Assembly (NCBI RefSeq): GCF_050908995.1
Contig: NC_135130.1
Coordinates: forward strand, 4,891,001-4,955,000
From: Andrena cerasifolii
Taxonomy: Eukaryota > Arthropoda > Insecta > Hymenoptera > Andrenidae
Reading direction: 5' to 3'
DNA: 64,000 nucleotides
The notes beneath the pieces are model-generated. The model searched no databases and had not been told where the DNA came from. It saw only the letters and a program-made list of their open reading frames with translations. The position numbers and the translations under genes are program-made. Below are positions 45,491-57,150 of this stretch, one piece after another; the first letter of the stretch is position 1; each line of letters opens with the position of its first letter.

Positions 45491-46362
45491 TGGATAATCG
45501 AGGAGTTGAAATGGTAAACGATGTCAGTAGTTGAAATTTTCACTAGAGACAAAAGAGGTATGTCTGCTCATTTTGGCGCTTACATCGTTTATCCCTCGTT
45601 TATCTCAACTGATATATACCTAGGACTTAAGTCATGTTTAGCAATTTTTAATTTTTTATATTTTGTTACTTTTTAGTTTCAATTTGGTTTTGTTTTCTTC
45701 TGTTCTGTTTTGCTGTAACGCTGTGTCTCTACTTTGCGCCTTTTACACCCTCTTCTGGCAAAAATGGGTCTTTCCCGTTCATGTGGAAATGATTAGATAA
45801 ACTTAGGGCGAATTCCACCCACGCCCAAAACGCCCGCGTTAGGTTATTCTATACGCGAATGAACGCATCGTCAAGAACTTCAATGTCGATTTCCTCGAAA
45901 ATGAAGCGCGATAGGAGAAAAAGTTACTCTTTCTTTTCGACTTATATCAAGTAAATACGTCGAGGAAAAGGAATACAGTTTTTTGATATTGCGCTTCATT
46001 CTCGAGAAAATCGACTTCGGGCGATTTGGGCGTAAGTGGGATTCGTCCTTGATCGTTTATCGTTATAGGGTTTCAGCGTGTAACATCTTTACAGATTTAG
46101 AGGGAAGTAGAAAGTTTACGACCGTGAAGATTCCTGGCACTTTCATCATTTTTCACCACAGCGAAATTGGCACTTACGATTTTAACTCTATCTTGTGATA
46201 GCCCTAACAGTTAAAATAAATTATTCTATTTAGCACTTATAAGTTTTGCCACCGTGTTCTGAAGCACTTATAACTTTTGCCACACATCCTTTTCTACTAA
46301 AAAAATTATTTTTTATTTTTTTGGCACTTATATCGTTTACCATTTCAACTCCTCAATTATCT
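45491..46362. repeat. Outer inverted repeat containing a second palindrome
   Basis: TCGAGGAGTTGAAATGGTAA at the left and the inverse TTACCATTTCAACTCCTCAA at the right; arms about 35 bp are clear. 45806-46048 is nested inside. Confidence 0.65.
45806..46048. mobile_element. Nested 243-bp foldback element
   Basis: GGGCGAATTCCACCCACGCC at the left and GGCGTAAGTGGGATTCGTCC at the right, with TTTCCTCGAAAATGAAGCGC against GCGCTTCATTCTCGAGAAAA inside. Nearly full-length palindrome. Confidence 0.75.
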
Positions 46363-46735
46363 GCGAAGTCATGCTTTTCAACTGATAAGTGAATGGGAAA
46401 GTATCGTGGGGATGGAGGGGGGAGGGGAGTATTAGATAACGCCATATAGTGGCATTTGATGACGGATAAGGTTTAGCTTCGAGAGCTGATGCGATTAAGA
46501 CTCTGACAGGCGCAAGATTTTCAAAAATGTCTCTTCAAGTCGGTCAGGTCTCTACTAGCGAGAAAGTTTTGCCTAATTTGCACCGAGCAAACATTCGAAG
46601 ACACTCGGGAATACTTTCGATATCCGCCAGGAAATATGAACGTGAAAGCACGCCAAAGTCACAGGGTGCAAGTCCCTCGACGCGTTCTCACGCCGCACAG
46701 TGGTCGGAATAGGGGTAATAGGGGACTTTCGCGTA

Positions 46736-47263
46736 TATAGTGCCTCTACGAGCTATAGTGACTTAGCTGTGAGGTACCCAGCGCGGTCTTAACCGATACC
46801 CTGCTGGGTACGGGCCGCTAAACGTGCCCCCACTACTACCTCTTGCAGGACTGTGTTTAGGGAAGACCAGGACAAAACCTGGGCCCTAAAGGGTAAAATA
46901 AGTTATTGATATAAAATAATTTATATTGCTACTGATGTAATGCAGTAGGTACATATACCTTACTGAAATGGATTTGTATTTAATATGTACTGACAATGAG
47001 ACAATTTTTAATAGCCAGTAGCAAAGCTTAATTGGTGTCTTTTAATACTGATAAACAGTATCTTCAATATCTGCTTTATTTTATTAAAATTGAAGTTGTA
47101 ACACTTAACCTATAGGGCCCCGGTTTTGTCCTGATCTTCCCTAAACACAGACCTGCAAGAGGTAGTGGGGGCCACGTTTAGCGGCCAGTACCCAGCCGGG
47201 TGTCGGGTAAGGCCCCGCTAAGGGACTTCACACCTAAGTCACTATATCTCGGATAGGCACTGT
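46736..47263. mobile_element. GC-rich-armed foldback element
   Basis: ATAGTGCCTC...TATAGTGACTTAG at the left and CTAAGTCACTATA...GGCACTGT at the right. The inner arms match well (GAAGACCAGGACAAAACC against GGTTTTGTCCTGATCTTC, CTACCTCTTGCAGG against CTGCAAGAGGTAG). AT-rich loop of about 200 bp. Confidence 0.8.
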
Positions 47264-48527
47264 AAAAATGCCGGTAGTCGCGGAGGACGACGTCAGTAGG
47301 CTTCAAAAAACGGGGATAATCGATATGATTTGAAAGCTAACGCCCGCTGGCCGCTGGAATGCGAAATTTTTTGCTTTTCTCGAGGCGCGTGGCCGTATGC
47401 TAATGGAGGCGGGCTGTTTGGAATTGGAACGGAACGGAGGTAGACAGATCGGAGTTGAATTCAGCCGTCGACGAACGTAGAATCGATTAGCGCGCGTTGC
47501 AGGCCAGACCCAACCCCCCCGCATTTAATAACTCCGCGCTTCGAATGGCGATGCGCTTTGTTCAGCGTGGCCGCTAGGTTTCTACGCATTTCGCAGTGCA
47601 CGCAGAGAGACGATTACCATATTTTCTCTTAATCAACGGGGAGCCCAGGCGATGCCTCGCTGTCCGTCCGATATTTTCAGGATTCCCGATCTGTCGGGGT
47701 CTAATGACGGAATCGCGCGCGGCTGTGTCAATGGGGGACGAGCGGCGCGCATGCATGTACTCCGGAATAAAGAGGTCGTCGTAAATGCCCCGACGTTAAT
47801 TTGCCAAGAGTTTTGTAGGACACGGAGGCAAGGTGAGACGACGGAAGAGACAGCAGGAGGTGCGGCTCTCTCGCGCAACCCTGTACACCAAGGTGGCGCG
47901 CGTCACACCGACGACGCGCACACCTGCGCGCAGGCTGGACAACACGTCCAACGGTTTCTCGCGCGGGTCGACGTCCTGCCAAAACTGCCTAATCGTGTCG
48001 CTGCTCGGAGCGGGCCCAACACTCGCGCGGAGATTCGTGTCACGTTTCTGCCGCGCTGATATCCTTCCTCGGACTACGATAGGCCCATTCGCTCGCGCCT
48101 CGAAGTCGAACTCTGCCGTCAAGGGGCGCCGTGTTAGAGAAGAGATGCGGGGCTCCACGGAGGGGTGCGGATTGGACCGCGCGGAAGATGAGGTGGAGGT
48201 TCGATGAGGAGAGCTTGGGGAGGAACTGGATGGAATTTGGTGCCGTGGAATTTTAGTAACGACGGTGTCCGGGCAATGAGCGGTGAGCTACTTATGGAGA
48301 GGTTAAACAGAAACTGTAATACCGTGTTCACTCGTTCTTCGAGATTCCAGGAGTTGGCGACAAGTGGTGGTCGTGGTGAGGTGGTTCGGTTTTTAAATTT
48401 CTGTTTACTGAATTGGGGGCGTTGAAGGGATCAGCTTGTGATATAGAATGGAATGGATTAGATGCATTTGTTTGGTTTAGAAGATGGACTGAGTCTATTG
48501 TAGGGGGACGGGGCCCATTTGGATATT

Positions 48528-49505
48528 TTAAGGGGGGAAGCCACTAACAAAAGACAAAGTTAGGGATTTTTTTGTTTGTATAAATAACAATATAGAGCTT
48601 GGAGTTTTTATGTAGTTTTTAAGCAATCTTTATTTTATTAGATTTTTTTTTTTAAATTGTATAAAATTGATTCCCGGAGCACTGCAAAAAACTGACCCAC
48701 ACTCCCGGGAATGACTGGATCATCCGAGAAGAAAATACAAAAGAGATATATAAATTGGAATATATTATCTTCCATGTAGCGTAGGATTTTCTCAAAATTC
48801 GAATTATTTTGGAAACTATAGCAGTTTGCAGAATTGACTTTATTTTTTTAAATAAAAATTTGCATTGAAATGGTTGTAAAAAATCGAATAATTGAAATAT
48901 CAAAAAAATCCTACGCTACATGGAAGATAATATATTCCAGTTTATATATATTTTTTGTATTTTTAATTATTTTGGGAACTATACCAGTTTGCAGAATTGA
49001 CTTTAATTTTTTAAATAAAAATTTGCATTGAAATGTTTGTAAAAAATCGAATAATTGAAATATAAAAAAAATTCTACGCTACATGGAAGATAATATATTC
49101 CAGTTTATATATCTTTTCTGTATTTTGAATTATTTTGGAAACTATAGCAGTTTGCAGAATTGACTTTAATTTTTTAAATAAAAATTTGCACTGAAATGGT
49201 TGTAAAAAATCGAATAATTGAAATATAAAAAAAATCCTACGCTACATGGAAGATAATATATTCCAGTTTAAATATCATTTTTGTATTTCCTTCTCACATA
49301 TCCACTCATTCCCGGGAGTGTGAGTCAATTTTTTTGCAGTACTCTAGGAAGTCATTTTGCACAATTTTTTAAAATAAAATTCCTAGCAAAATAAAGATTA
49401 CTTTAAAGCTATATCAAAATCCAAGCCCTATATTTTTATTAATACGACCAAAAAAATCCCTAACTTTGTTCTTGTTAGTGGCTTCAGGGTGGGGTCGCCC
49501 CTTAA
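48528..49505. mobile_element. TTAA foldback element with internal 163-bp tandem units
   Basis: TTAAGGGGGGAAGCCACTAA at the left and TTAGTGGCTTC...GTCGCCCCTTAA at the right. A unit containing CTACGCTACATGGAAGATAA recurs in direct order near 48910, 49073 and 49236 (period about 163 bp), and inverted once in the left arm near 48770. Confidence 0.85.
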
Positions 49506-50720
49506 GTGTACCAGGCAGTCGTTGCTGTCAAAAACGAAGCATTTCATTTTCGCTTAATTACAAAGGAATAAATTGAAACTGAGACTTGTCTACTAACATC
49601 ATAAACTTAAAAAAAAGCATGTTTCTTTCACCGAAAATATGCATTATAGATGAAGCGGCAGCTGGATCATCAAAGAGGCTTTTAAAAAAATTTATTTCGT
49701 CTTGGCCTAATTACCTAGTACTTACAAAAGTTATTTTTCCAGTGTACAAAAACAATATATTCCAACTTAAAAAAATATCCAATTCTGGTCCGTTCTTCCC
49801 CATACAAACAACGTTTGAGTTTCTTCTTTGTAATGGCTGAAGAGTTGGGTCTGCGAATCCCAGAGCCTTGATGAAATGAAAATCATTTCCCCTGTGCGGC
49901 GATGGAATCTTATCGCAAATCAGAGCTGAAATCCTACAGCAGGTCAATGTCCCCAAAAAGTTGCTGATTGTAACTCATTACTACTTCTAGCCGCGCCGCT
50001 CGCGCCTAACTCGTATAATATAACGCCAGACGTAGCAATGAATTATTAATGCCCCATAATGAAAGACAATTACTAAGAAGAAAACGTTTGTTACGACTAG
50101 ACCAGGAGAGGAGAAGGAGCCAGCCAGGAAAGATACTGAAAAGGGATATCGGTTCCCTTCCCTTGCGATAAATTAGACTCTCAGGCGATCTTGCTATCCC
50201 AGCGACCGAGCGGTCTAGCCGCGGAGATTGAATTATCCCGGGGCGTTTCCTTCTACGACCGGCAAACCGCGGTGCACTTTCCGCTCGGGCGAAGTGTAAC
50301 ACTTTCTAGAAATGTCCCAATGCTTGTAATATTCATTAACACGCGTTAGATAACGACCGTCCAGATCAATTGCCAGTTTGAATCGGCGATTAATTGCGCC
50401 GCTGTCCCACTCGTTGCGGAACGTTCAATAATGTAGAAAGTGTAACGAGATTCGTCTCAATTGCTGGCGAATAGAAATCACAGAAAAAGGTAAACAGCTT
50501 TTTCTAATTACCATAAACGATCCTTCGGTACAGTCAGCGAAACGCTTTTCAACGTCGAAAAAGTGAAGAAGCTTGTTCTGCGAAGCGTCCTTTGAAGCAT
50601 TCAAGAACCCGTTGTACTAATGGCGGAGGACAGTCAAAAAAGGTTGTCGACCCGCCGAAAACCGGCAACTGTATCTGTGCAGAAGCGTCGGTTATCATTC
50701 TTAATGATTCCTGTACTCGT

Positions 50721-51439
50721 TTAAGGGGTCGTGCTCAGTCAGGAGGCCGAAAAAAGGGTGGTCTTTGGAAATTTTTTACTCAAATGCTATAACGCATTTC
50801 TCAAAAAATCTTTTTTCCTTTCAAGGATTGCATCTAGTATCGTGCATCGTAATTTTTTCATTTAAAAATATTTATTAATAACTAAGTTATGGTCCATCAC
50901 TCGAAGGCTCTCTAAAAAAAGGCTTCTGCGGTGACCACTGCTGCTCGAAAGTCGATCATCTGAAATAAAAAATTCAAAAGAATTTACTTATTATAAGTAA
51001 AATAAAAAATTCAAAAGAATTTACTTATTATAAGTAAAATAAAAAATTCAAAAGAATTTACTTATTATAAGTAAAATAAAAAATTCAAAAGAATTTACTT
51101 ATTATAAGTAAAATAAAAAATTCAAAAGAATTTACTTATTATAAGTAAAATAAAAAATTCAAAAGAATTTACTTATTATAAGTAAAATAAAAAATTCAAA
51201 AGAATTTACTTATTATAAGCAGTGGTCACCGCAGAAGCCTTTTTTTAGAGAACCTTCGAGTGATGGACAATAACTTCGTTATTGATAAATATTTTTAAAT
51301 GAAAAAATTACGGTGCAAGGTACTGGATGCAATCCTTGAAAGGAAAAAAGATTTTTTGAGAAATGTGTTATAGCTTTTGAGTAAAAAATTTCCAAAGACC
51401 ACCCTTTTTTCGGCCTCCTGACTGAGCATGACCCCTTAA
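50721..51439. mobile_element. TTAA foldback element with 37-bp tandem array at the tip
   Basis: TTAAGGGGTCGTGCTCAGTC at the left and GACTGAGCATGACCCCTTAA at the right. The arms are about 240 bp each and nearly identical. Its ends and the GCGGTGACCACTGC motif near the tip resemble 18656-19259. Confidence 0.9.
50963..51219 (+). repeat. 37-bp tandem repeat, seven near-identical copies
   Basis: Unit TAAAATAAAAAATTCAAAAG plus AATTTACTTATTATAAG. Copies appear identical, so expansion is recent. It sits in the loop of the foldback element 50721-51439. Confidence 0.97.
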
Positions 51440-52899
51440 ACGCTGCACACGGTGCGCGACAAGATCCTTTTAAAAAGGTACCAGGAGTTTCACGCGGTAG
51501 GGCTGACGATTAATAAATACTTCGGTGGTTGCAGGGCGACTTGTTTTAACTTCCCACTTATTCCATACCGGATGTCCTCGTCGAGGCGCGCAGCCTTGAA
51601 GGAAAGGAACGCACGTGAGTCACGGAGCTTCATTTAAATCTCAGGCAAAGATGACGCAAGGACACGAGAGAGCAAGGGAGACAGGAGGCAACATCCTTGG
51701 TGCAATTAAGATCCTCCGCGCAGAGATCGAGGGAAAAGATCTATTTCCTAGCGTTTCCAGCTCACGTTCGTCGAATTTATGACGGCCACGCAGGAAACGA
51801 ATCCCGAGTCTTGTTCTGTTACTTTATCGGTGGTCGAGAATCGCAGCTGCACCATCTATACGACGGAAGGAAGTCGAGAAAGCGCGCGATCTACTCGTAT
51901 CGAGCGCGATTAACTGTCGAACGAGATCGATGGAGTAGGACAGAAGAGACTTTCAACCCAAGAGCTATGCTTTCGGAAAAATTTATAGTAAAACAATTTT
52001 TTTCTAAACACAAGCTTCTGTTAGAATGTACTAAAAAGGGAAATATGAGGGAATTCTTCTAAAGCTGTCATTTAGGTATCAAAATTATTTTTTTCTTCTT
52101 GATACATCTTAATAAAAGCTAGTTTTATTTTTAAAAAAATTACTATGTATGGTTTTGGGAAAAGGGGGAAGAAGAGAAGAACAAGATGAAGGAAGAACTC
52201 AAAACGAAAGCACAATCTTGAGTTAACAGTCCCAGAAACACTTACACACATAACACGTGTAACCCCATTTTGAGGCCGAAAGGCAAAAAATAAACCTATT
52301 TACTACTAAAAAAAATTTACTATGAATTATTCTATGCTTCTTAGTGTTCATACAAATAAAGAACTAACAAGTGGAGTTAAAAGTAAAAGATTGTTTTTAA
52401 AAAAAATATTTACTCTAATTTATTTGTATGCGTTTTAGTGAAAAAATTGTATTGTCATCACACCCACGCACGCCCACAAAGTTTCAAGACAATTGAACTG
52501 GTTGAGGGGGGTGAAAATTGAGTTGTCAGATTTGAACCATGCACCAAAAAAACAAGCATACGTAAGTAAAATTATTTAACAATGCAGAATTTTCTTTTTC
52601 GTGAAATATCTCAAGAACGGTGAGAGACATAAAAAAAGAAGTTTAAACAAAACTATCGAAACATCCATACTTTCCAAGTTACCTCCAACACCAATCCTTA
52701 CTTCGTTAAGCAATTCACTCGAGTCCACTTGTATTACAAACCAACTAAATCCGGGAATCCACCGGGAAGCTAAGCTAAGCTGTGCAATGCTATACCATGC
52801 TAAGTTTTAAAAAAAAATTAGCTTCAATATATTCTTATGGTACCGTTTCCACCAAAAGCTACGTTAAAACACAGCATCGCATAGCATAGCTTAGCCTAC

Positions 52900-53329
52900 A
52901 AGGGAACATCCCGAACCCGGAAATTCAAAAAATTCTGAAACTTCGTGAATATGTAGGGAATTTCCTTCTGATTACAACTCAATTTTTCTTCGCTGCCCAA
53001 ACTCACTCTAAGGGGGTGTAATTGGACCCCCGAAAATCCGGTTATTTTTCGATTTGGTGTTATAACTCAAAAACTGTAAAATAATTTTTCACCAAATGCT
53101 AGATCCAATTAAAAGAAGTAACTTTTGTCTTGAAACTTTTTTTCCATCTCTTACAGTTCGCGAGTTGTAACACAAAATCTGAAAATAGCCGAATTTCCAG
53201 GGGTTAATTTCACCCGCTTCGGGCGAATTTGGGCAGCAAACAAAAATTTGGTCCTAATCAGGAAGAAATCCCCAGCATATTCGCAAAGTTTCAGAATTTT
53301 TTGAATTTTCGGGTTCGGGATCATCCCTT
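52900..53329. mobile_element. AAGGGAACAT foldback element
   Basis: Ends AAGGGAACATCCCGAACCCG and CGGGTTCGGGATCATCCCTT; interior nearly the same as 40716-41140. It is inserted in another inverted repeat: AATCCACCGGGAAGCTAAGC (near 52757) and AGCTTCCCGGTGGATTCC (53330-53348) flank it. Confidence 0.85.
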
Positions 53330-54931
53330 AGCTTCCCGGTGGATTCCCGGCTTAACAGTGAAACTTATTGACTCCTCCATAATGAGCACGCTTCTCCCAA
53401 AGCATGCACACCGGGCTACATCCCGCCTGATTCTACGCAAGCAGAAGTAACCGAAGCTTGCCCATCCCAAGGCACCTCTAGTGTAAGGTTACCAGTCCCA
53501 AAGACATCGATCTGCAGCGGGGACGTCGAATTCAGAGCGACAAACAGAAAAGGAGCATCTACGATCGAGTTACGCCCGTCAAGGTTCGGTTAAGTTCATT
53601 TCCTATACGTTCTAATTACAACGGGCGTAACACTTTTTTTCCGCGGGCGCAAGCAGAGGCCGGCTCAGTTATGCAAGAGGATGCGGGCGTGCGCGCGCAT
53701 CGTGCTCAGCAGGCCGCGATCGAGCGCGATCGTTTTTAGCTTTAATTAACGGCTCTTAGAGAGACGTCGATCCCGAGGACGGTGGAGCGCTAGGGAAGTC
53801 GGACGGAATACACTCGGTGGACACTTTTACGACAGAGCGCTGCGCGGAAAAGTGCATTCCGTTAGGGTCTTATCGGGTCTGTTGCACTCGGAGGCGTTCA
53901 ACCCAGCGACTCGTTGCGCGCACGCGAGACACCGACGATTCTCATCGCCCCGGAGTTTATAAATAAAATGGAACCGCCTGCCGTAAGCAGATCGACGAAC
54001 CAGAAAACACCGTTCGAGGAGCATGGCTGGCGTCTTCCTCGGCTCGTTTTCACTTTGCTCCCATCAGCTTCAAGGGGGTTTACCGATAGCGATATCGATA
54101 CGCTGGGTTTAATTGGAACTGTCGATACCGAAGAGTACGAACGGAGTTTATTGAAAGGAATGGCCGGTTTCGTGCTGCTTTCACACCCAGCTTTACATTA
54201 CAGCTCACGAGGCTAGGAACTTGTTTAGAGTACTTATACTTTAATTTGCGCATCGCGATAGCGAAGGCTACAGCGTTTAATAGGCAGTCAAATCGCTCGA
54301 AGATCAAGTATTTTTTTGCAAATTAATTACGAGGAGATGAATACAAATTGTGACATCTGGGTAATGTTTATTAATACTATAAATTGTGAACAGCTTTTAT
54401 ATAATATATACGTGTACATGGCGGCGCTACAGTTGTCCGATGTGTAGCCGTTTCTTCTGCGGTTTTCCCGTGATTGCGAAAAAAACGCGGTTCGGATAGA
54501 CTTGATATTTTTACAGCATGTTCAAAATATACTCCTTTTTAGAGTGTACCTCGGTATAAAGTGTAAAAGCTCTGGTTTCCAAGATAAAAAAAATAGCCAT
54601 CTGTGCACTCCGAAAATCGGGTTTTTCCTGGTCGATATTTTAATAATTTTGGATCAATTCTTTTTTCAGAGGGCCGCTTCAGAATTGCAGGTTCTCAAAA
54701 TAGGGAAAACTTCTTTAAATACAAAAAGGGACGGTAACGGATAAAACAATAAGAATCTCTTTTCCTTTTGGTGTTTCAGATAACTCTTACACGCTTTCTC
54801 TGTATCTGCCGTGTGTTCTTCACTGTCACATAAAAATTCAAGACAATAGTTCAAGGTAAATTAAAATGGCCTGCCAAACCTCAAATTAATTTGTCGCAGT
54901 ATTTTTGTACAAAAAATTCATAAAGAATTAC

Positions 54932-55336
54932 TTAAGGGTACGTTCCTACCAAATCACTCCAAAACTACTCAGGTCATTTTTAGGATTTTACTTAAAAAAA
55001 AGTAAACGTCGTAGTGTTGAAAACTTTTTAGGCTATATGTATTTGTACATTCCTACAAACTGGAAGAATTTTCTCTGTTTGCTGATTTCGGATAAGTCTA
55101 CAAGGCGTCACAAATACCGCAAATGCGGAACATGTTTTGTATCACCAGGGTAGTCACAGCCACCAACAGACAGCAGTATTAGATAAAATACACAAAAGAA
55201 AATTTGTATTACCTCTTCAACGATGTACAAACACAACCTAAAAGTTTTTTTTTACCAATATGACGTTTACTTTTCTTTAAATTAAATCCCAAAAATTACC
55301 TATTTTCTGAGTGATTTGATGGGTGAGTACCCTCAA
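54932..55336. mobile_element. TTAA-type foldback element, diverged
   Basis: TTAAGGGTACGTTCCTACCAAATCACTC at the left against GAGTGATTTGATGGGTGAGTACCCTCAA at the right; AAGTAAACGTC against GACGTTTACTT inside. The right TTAA has become TCAA, so it is older than its relatives. Confidence 0.7.
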
Positions 55337-55599
55337 AGTAGAACAATGCTTAACGACTCAGGTTCTTGAATATATGAGCACCCGAATGTTGAGATTGCAA
55401 CATCACACTAACTTCCAGTCTCCTTTAACTTTCCCGCTGCCCATTAAATTGCAAACATAAATCGGACGCCCACTGTAATTGGGTCAACGCAATTTACACA
55501 TCTTTAAAACCCTCTCTCACGCCAAAGGGTTAACCATTCTACATCCACGCTTGCGAAGCTCGCATCGATCAACCCCCTTAAAAACTCGCCTACCCGTTA

Positions 55600-57150
55600 T
55601 GCAATTATAATGCCACGCATCTCGTCACCCCCGTGTTCCGAGCGACGGCTAGGTATCCTGTTAGGCCAGAAATTAATCGGCTAGGTTAAAGTGTCCGCGC
55701 GCATCTGGCGTTCGCCAACGGCTGTTTACGACGCTGTTGGCGTGTACGTGCAACGATGCACCCGCGATCGCGATTCTGGATGACCGATGGCAGGCCTGGC
55801 GAAACTCTCGACGCCGTTCGATCGCCACTTTCATTCAGGTCCAGGGGAGGAAAAGAAATCCGGCGTGAATCGTATCGCGACGTGGCGTGACTGGCGTTGA
55901 ACTCACCGGACGACCTTTCTTGTGAGTGCGTCGATGTCTCCCATTCGAGGAGTCCAGCGCTCGCTTCTCGCGATCCAACCACCGCCTACAGCCACCCAGA
56001 TAACACCGTATTAATTATTTAGCGGAGGGCTTGCACGCCTTAGAGCTGGCTCCCGACAATCTGCGTATCATTCAGGTATAATTCTAACTTGAGGACTTGC
56101 TGAAGCCTTCATCTGATTCGTAGACCAGGGATTTAAATAAATAGAGGTTTCTTTGAAAGAGCACTCTTTGTCTAGCATTCAGGGGGGTGGTTCCTGAAAC
56201 ACAGAAACCACGTCGGAGCATCGATCCGCCGCTCCGGAGAGAACGTGGAGTTCGACTTTCCCAATGGCCGACGTCACTTCGAAAGTGCTTCGATTTTCTT
56301 TTTATTGCGCCTTTCCCGGGCGCAAGAGCGTCGCATGATCCGACAGGAAACGTTGAAAACGCATCGCGGAGTGCAGCCCCAGCACGGTTCCACGCGATAA
56401 ACAAACAAGGAGTCGGGCCAGCGCTCGGTTCTCCTCGCTCGCCGGGCGACACCGGCCGAGCGCGGCTTCTCCTCCTTCGCCTACGTTCTCGTCTGCTTCC
56501 TTTTTCTCTTTCCCTCTCCTCCCCCTCGGTGCCCCCGCGGGAGACGGCTTCTTTGCTCAGGTAAACTCGCGCCGTTCACCTGGAGAGAGAGAGAACCGGG
56601 TCTTCAGTCTCGAAACGGTGGGCCGGAGGGAAGGAGCTCCGTGACCCTGAATCCATTTTCTGCCTGTTGCCTGGCTCTTCCCTTTTGTCTCCGTCGTCGC
56701 CGCCCGGATCTTCGCCGCGGCTTATCGAGTTACCGTATCGCGAAACTGTGCGCACACGCTTTCGGGGCCGACCCGCTCAACTCCGCGATCCTGTGCCTCG
56801 CGCGACATTCCTACCCTCCCGGCGGTTTTTGTGAAGTGAAACGTCGTCGCGCGGTGGACCTTCAGTGGTGTTCATGTGCCCAGGGCAAGGATCCAGCAGC
56901 AGTACGTAGGAGCAACAAACGTAAGTCCCAGGGATAGAATTCTTTGGTGTTGGTTCCTTCGCGCAAGCCGCTGCCGCTCGGGGAGCAACACCTGCGCGTC
57001 CCTCGCTTCTATTCCTCATCGACACCTGAGCGGCGCTCGTGGCTCGGTTCCATGCGCCCGTTTCAAGCAGCTTCGAATTCAACTTTTGAGCCTTTCCGGG
57101 GAGCATCGAAGGCTGTACCAGGGTTCCCAGAATGTTTAGCTTGAAAAGAG
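55600..57150. other. GC-rich island, possible promoter or first exon
   Basis: GC-rich stretch with CpG-containing sequence, pyrimidine tracts, and a plus-strand donor pattern (AACAAAC|GTAAGTCCC) at 56921. Open frames (125 codons at 56187-56564 plus, 122 at 56084-56452 minus, 109 at 56777-57106 minus) overlap on both strands, as expected of GC-rich DNA without coding constraint. It may be the untranslated start of a gene to the right. Nothing coding was identified. Confidence 0.25.
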
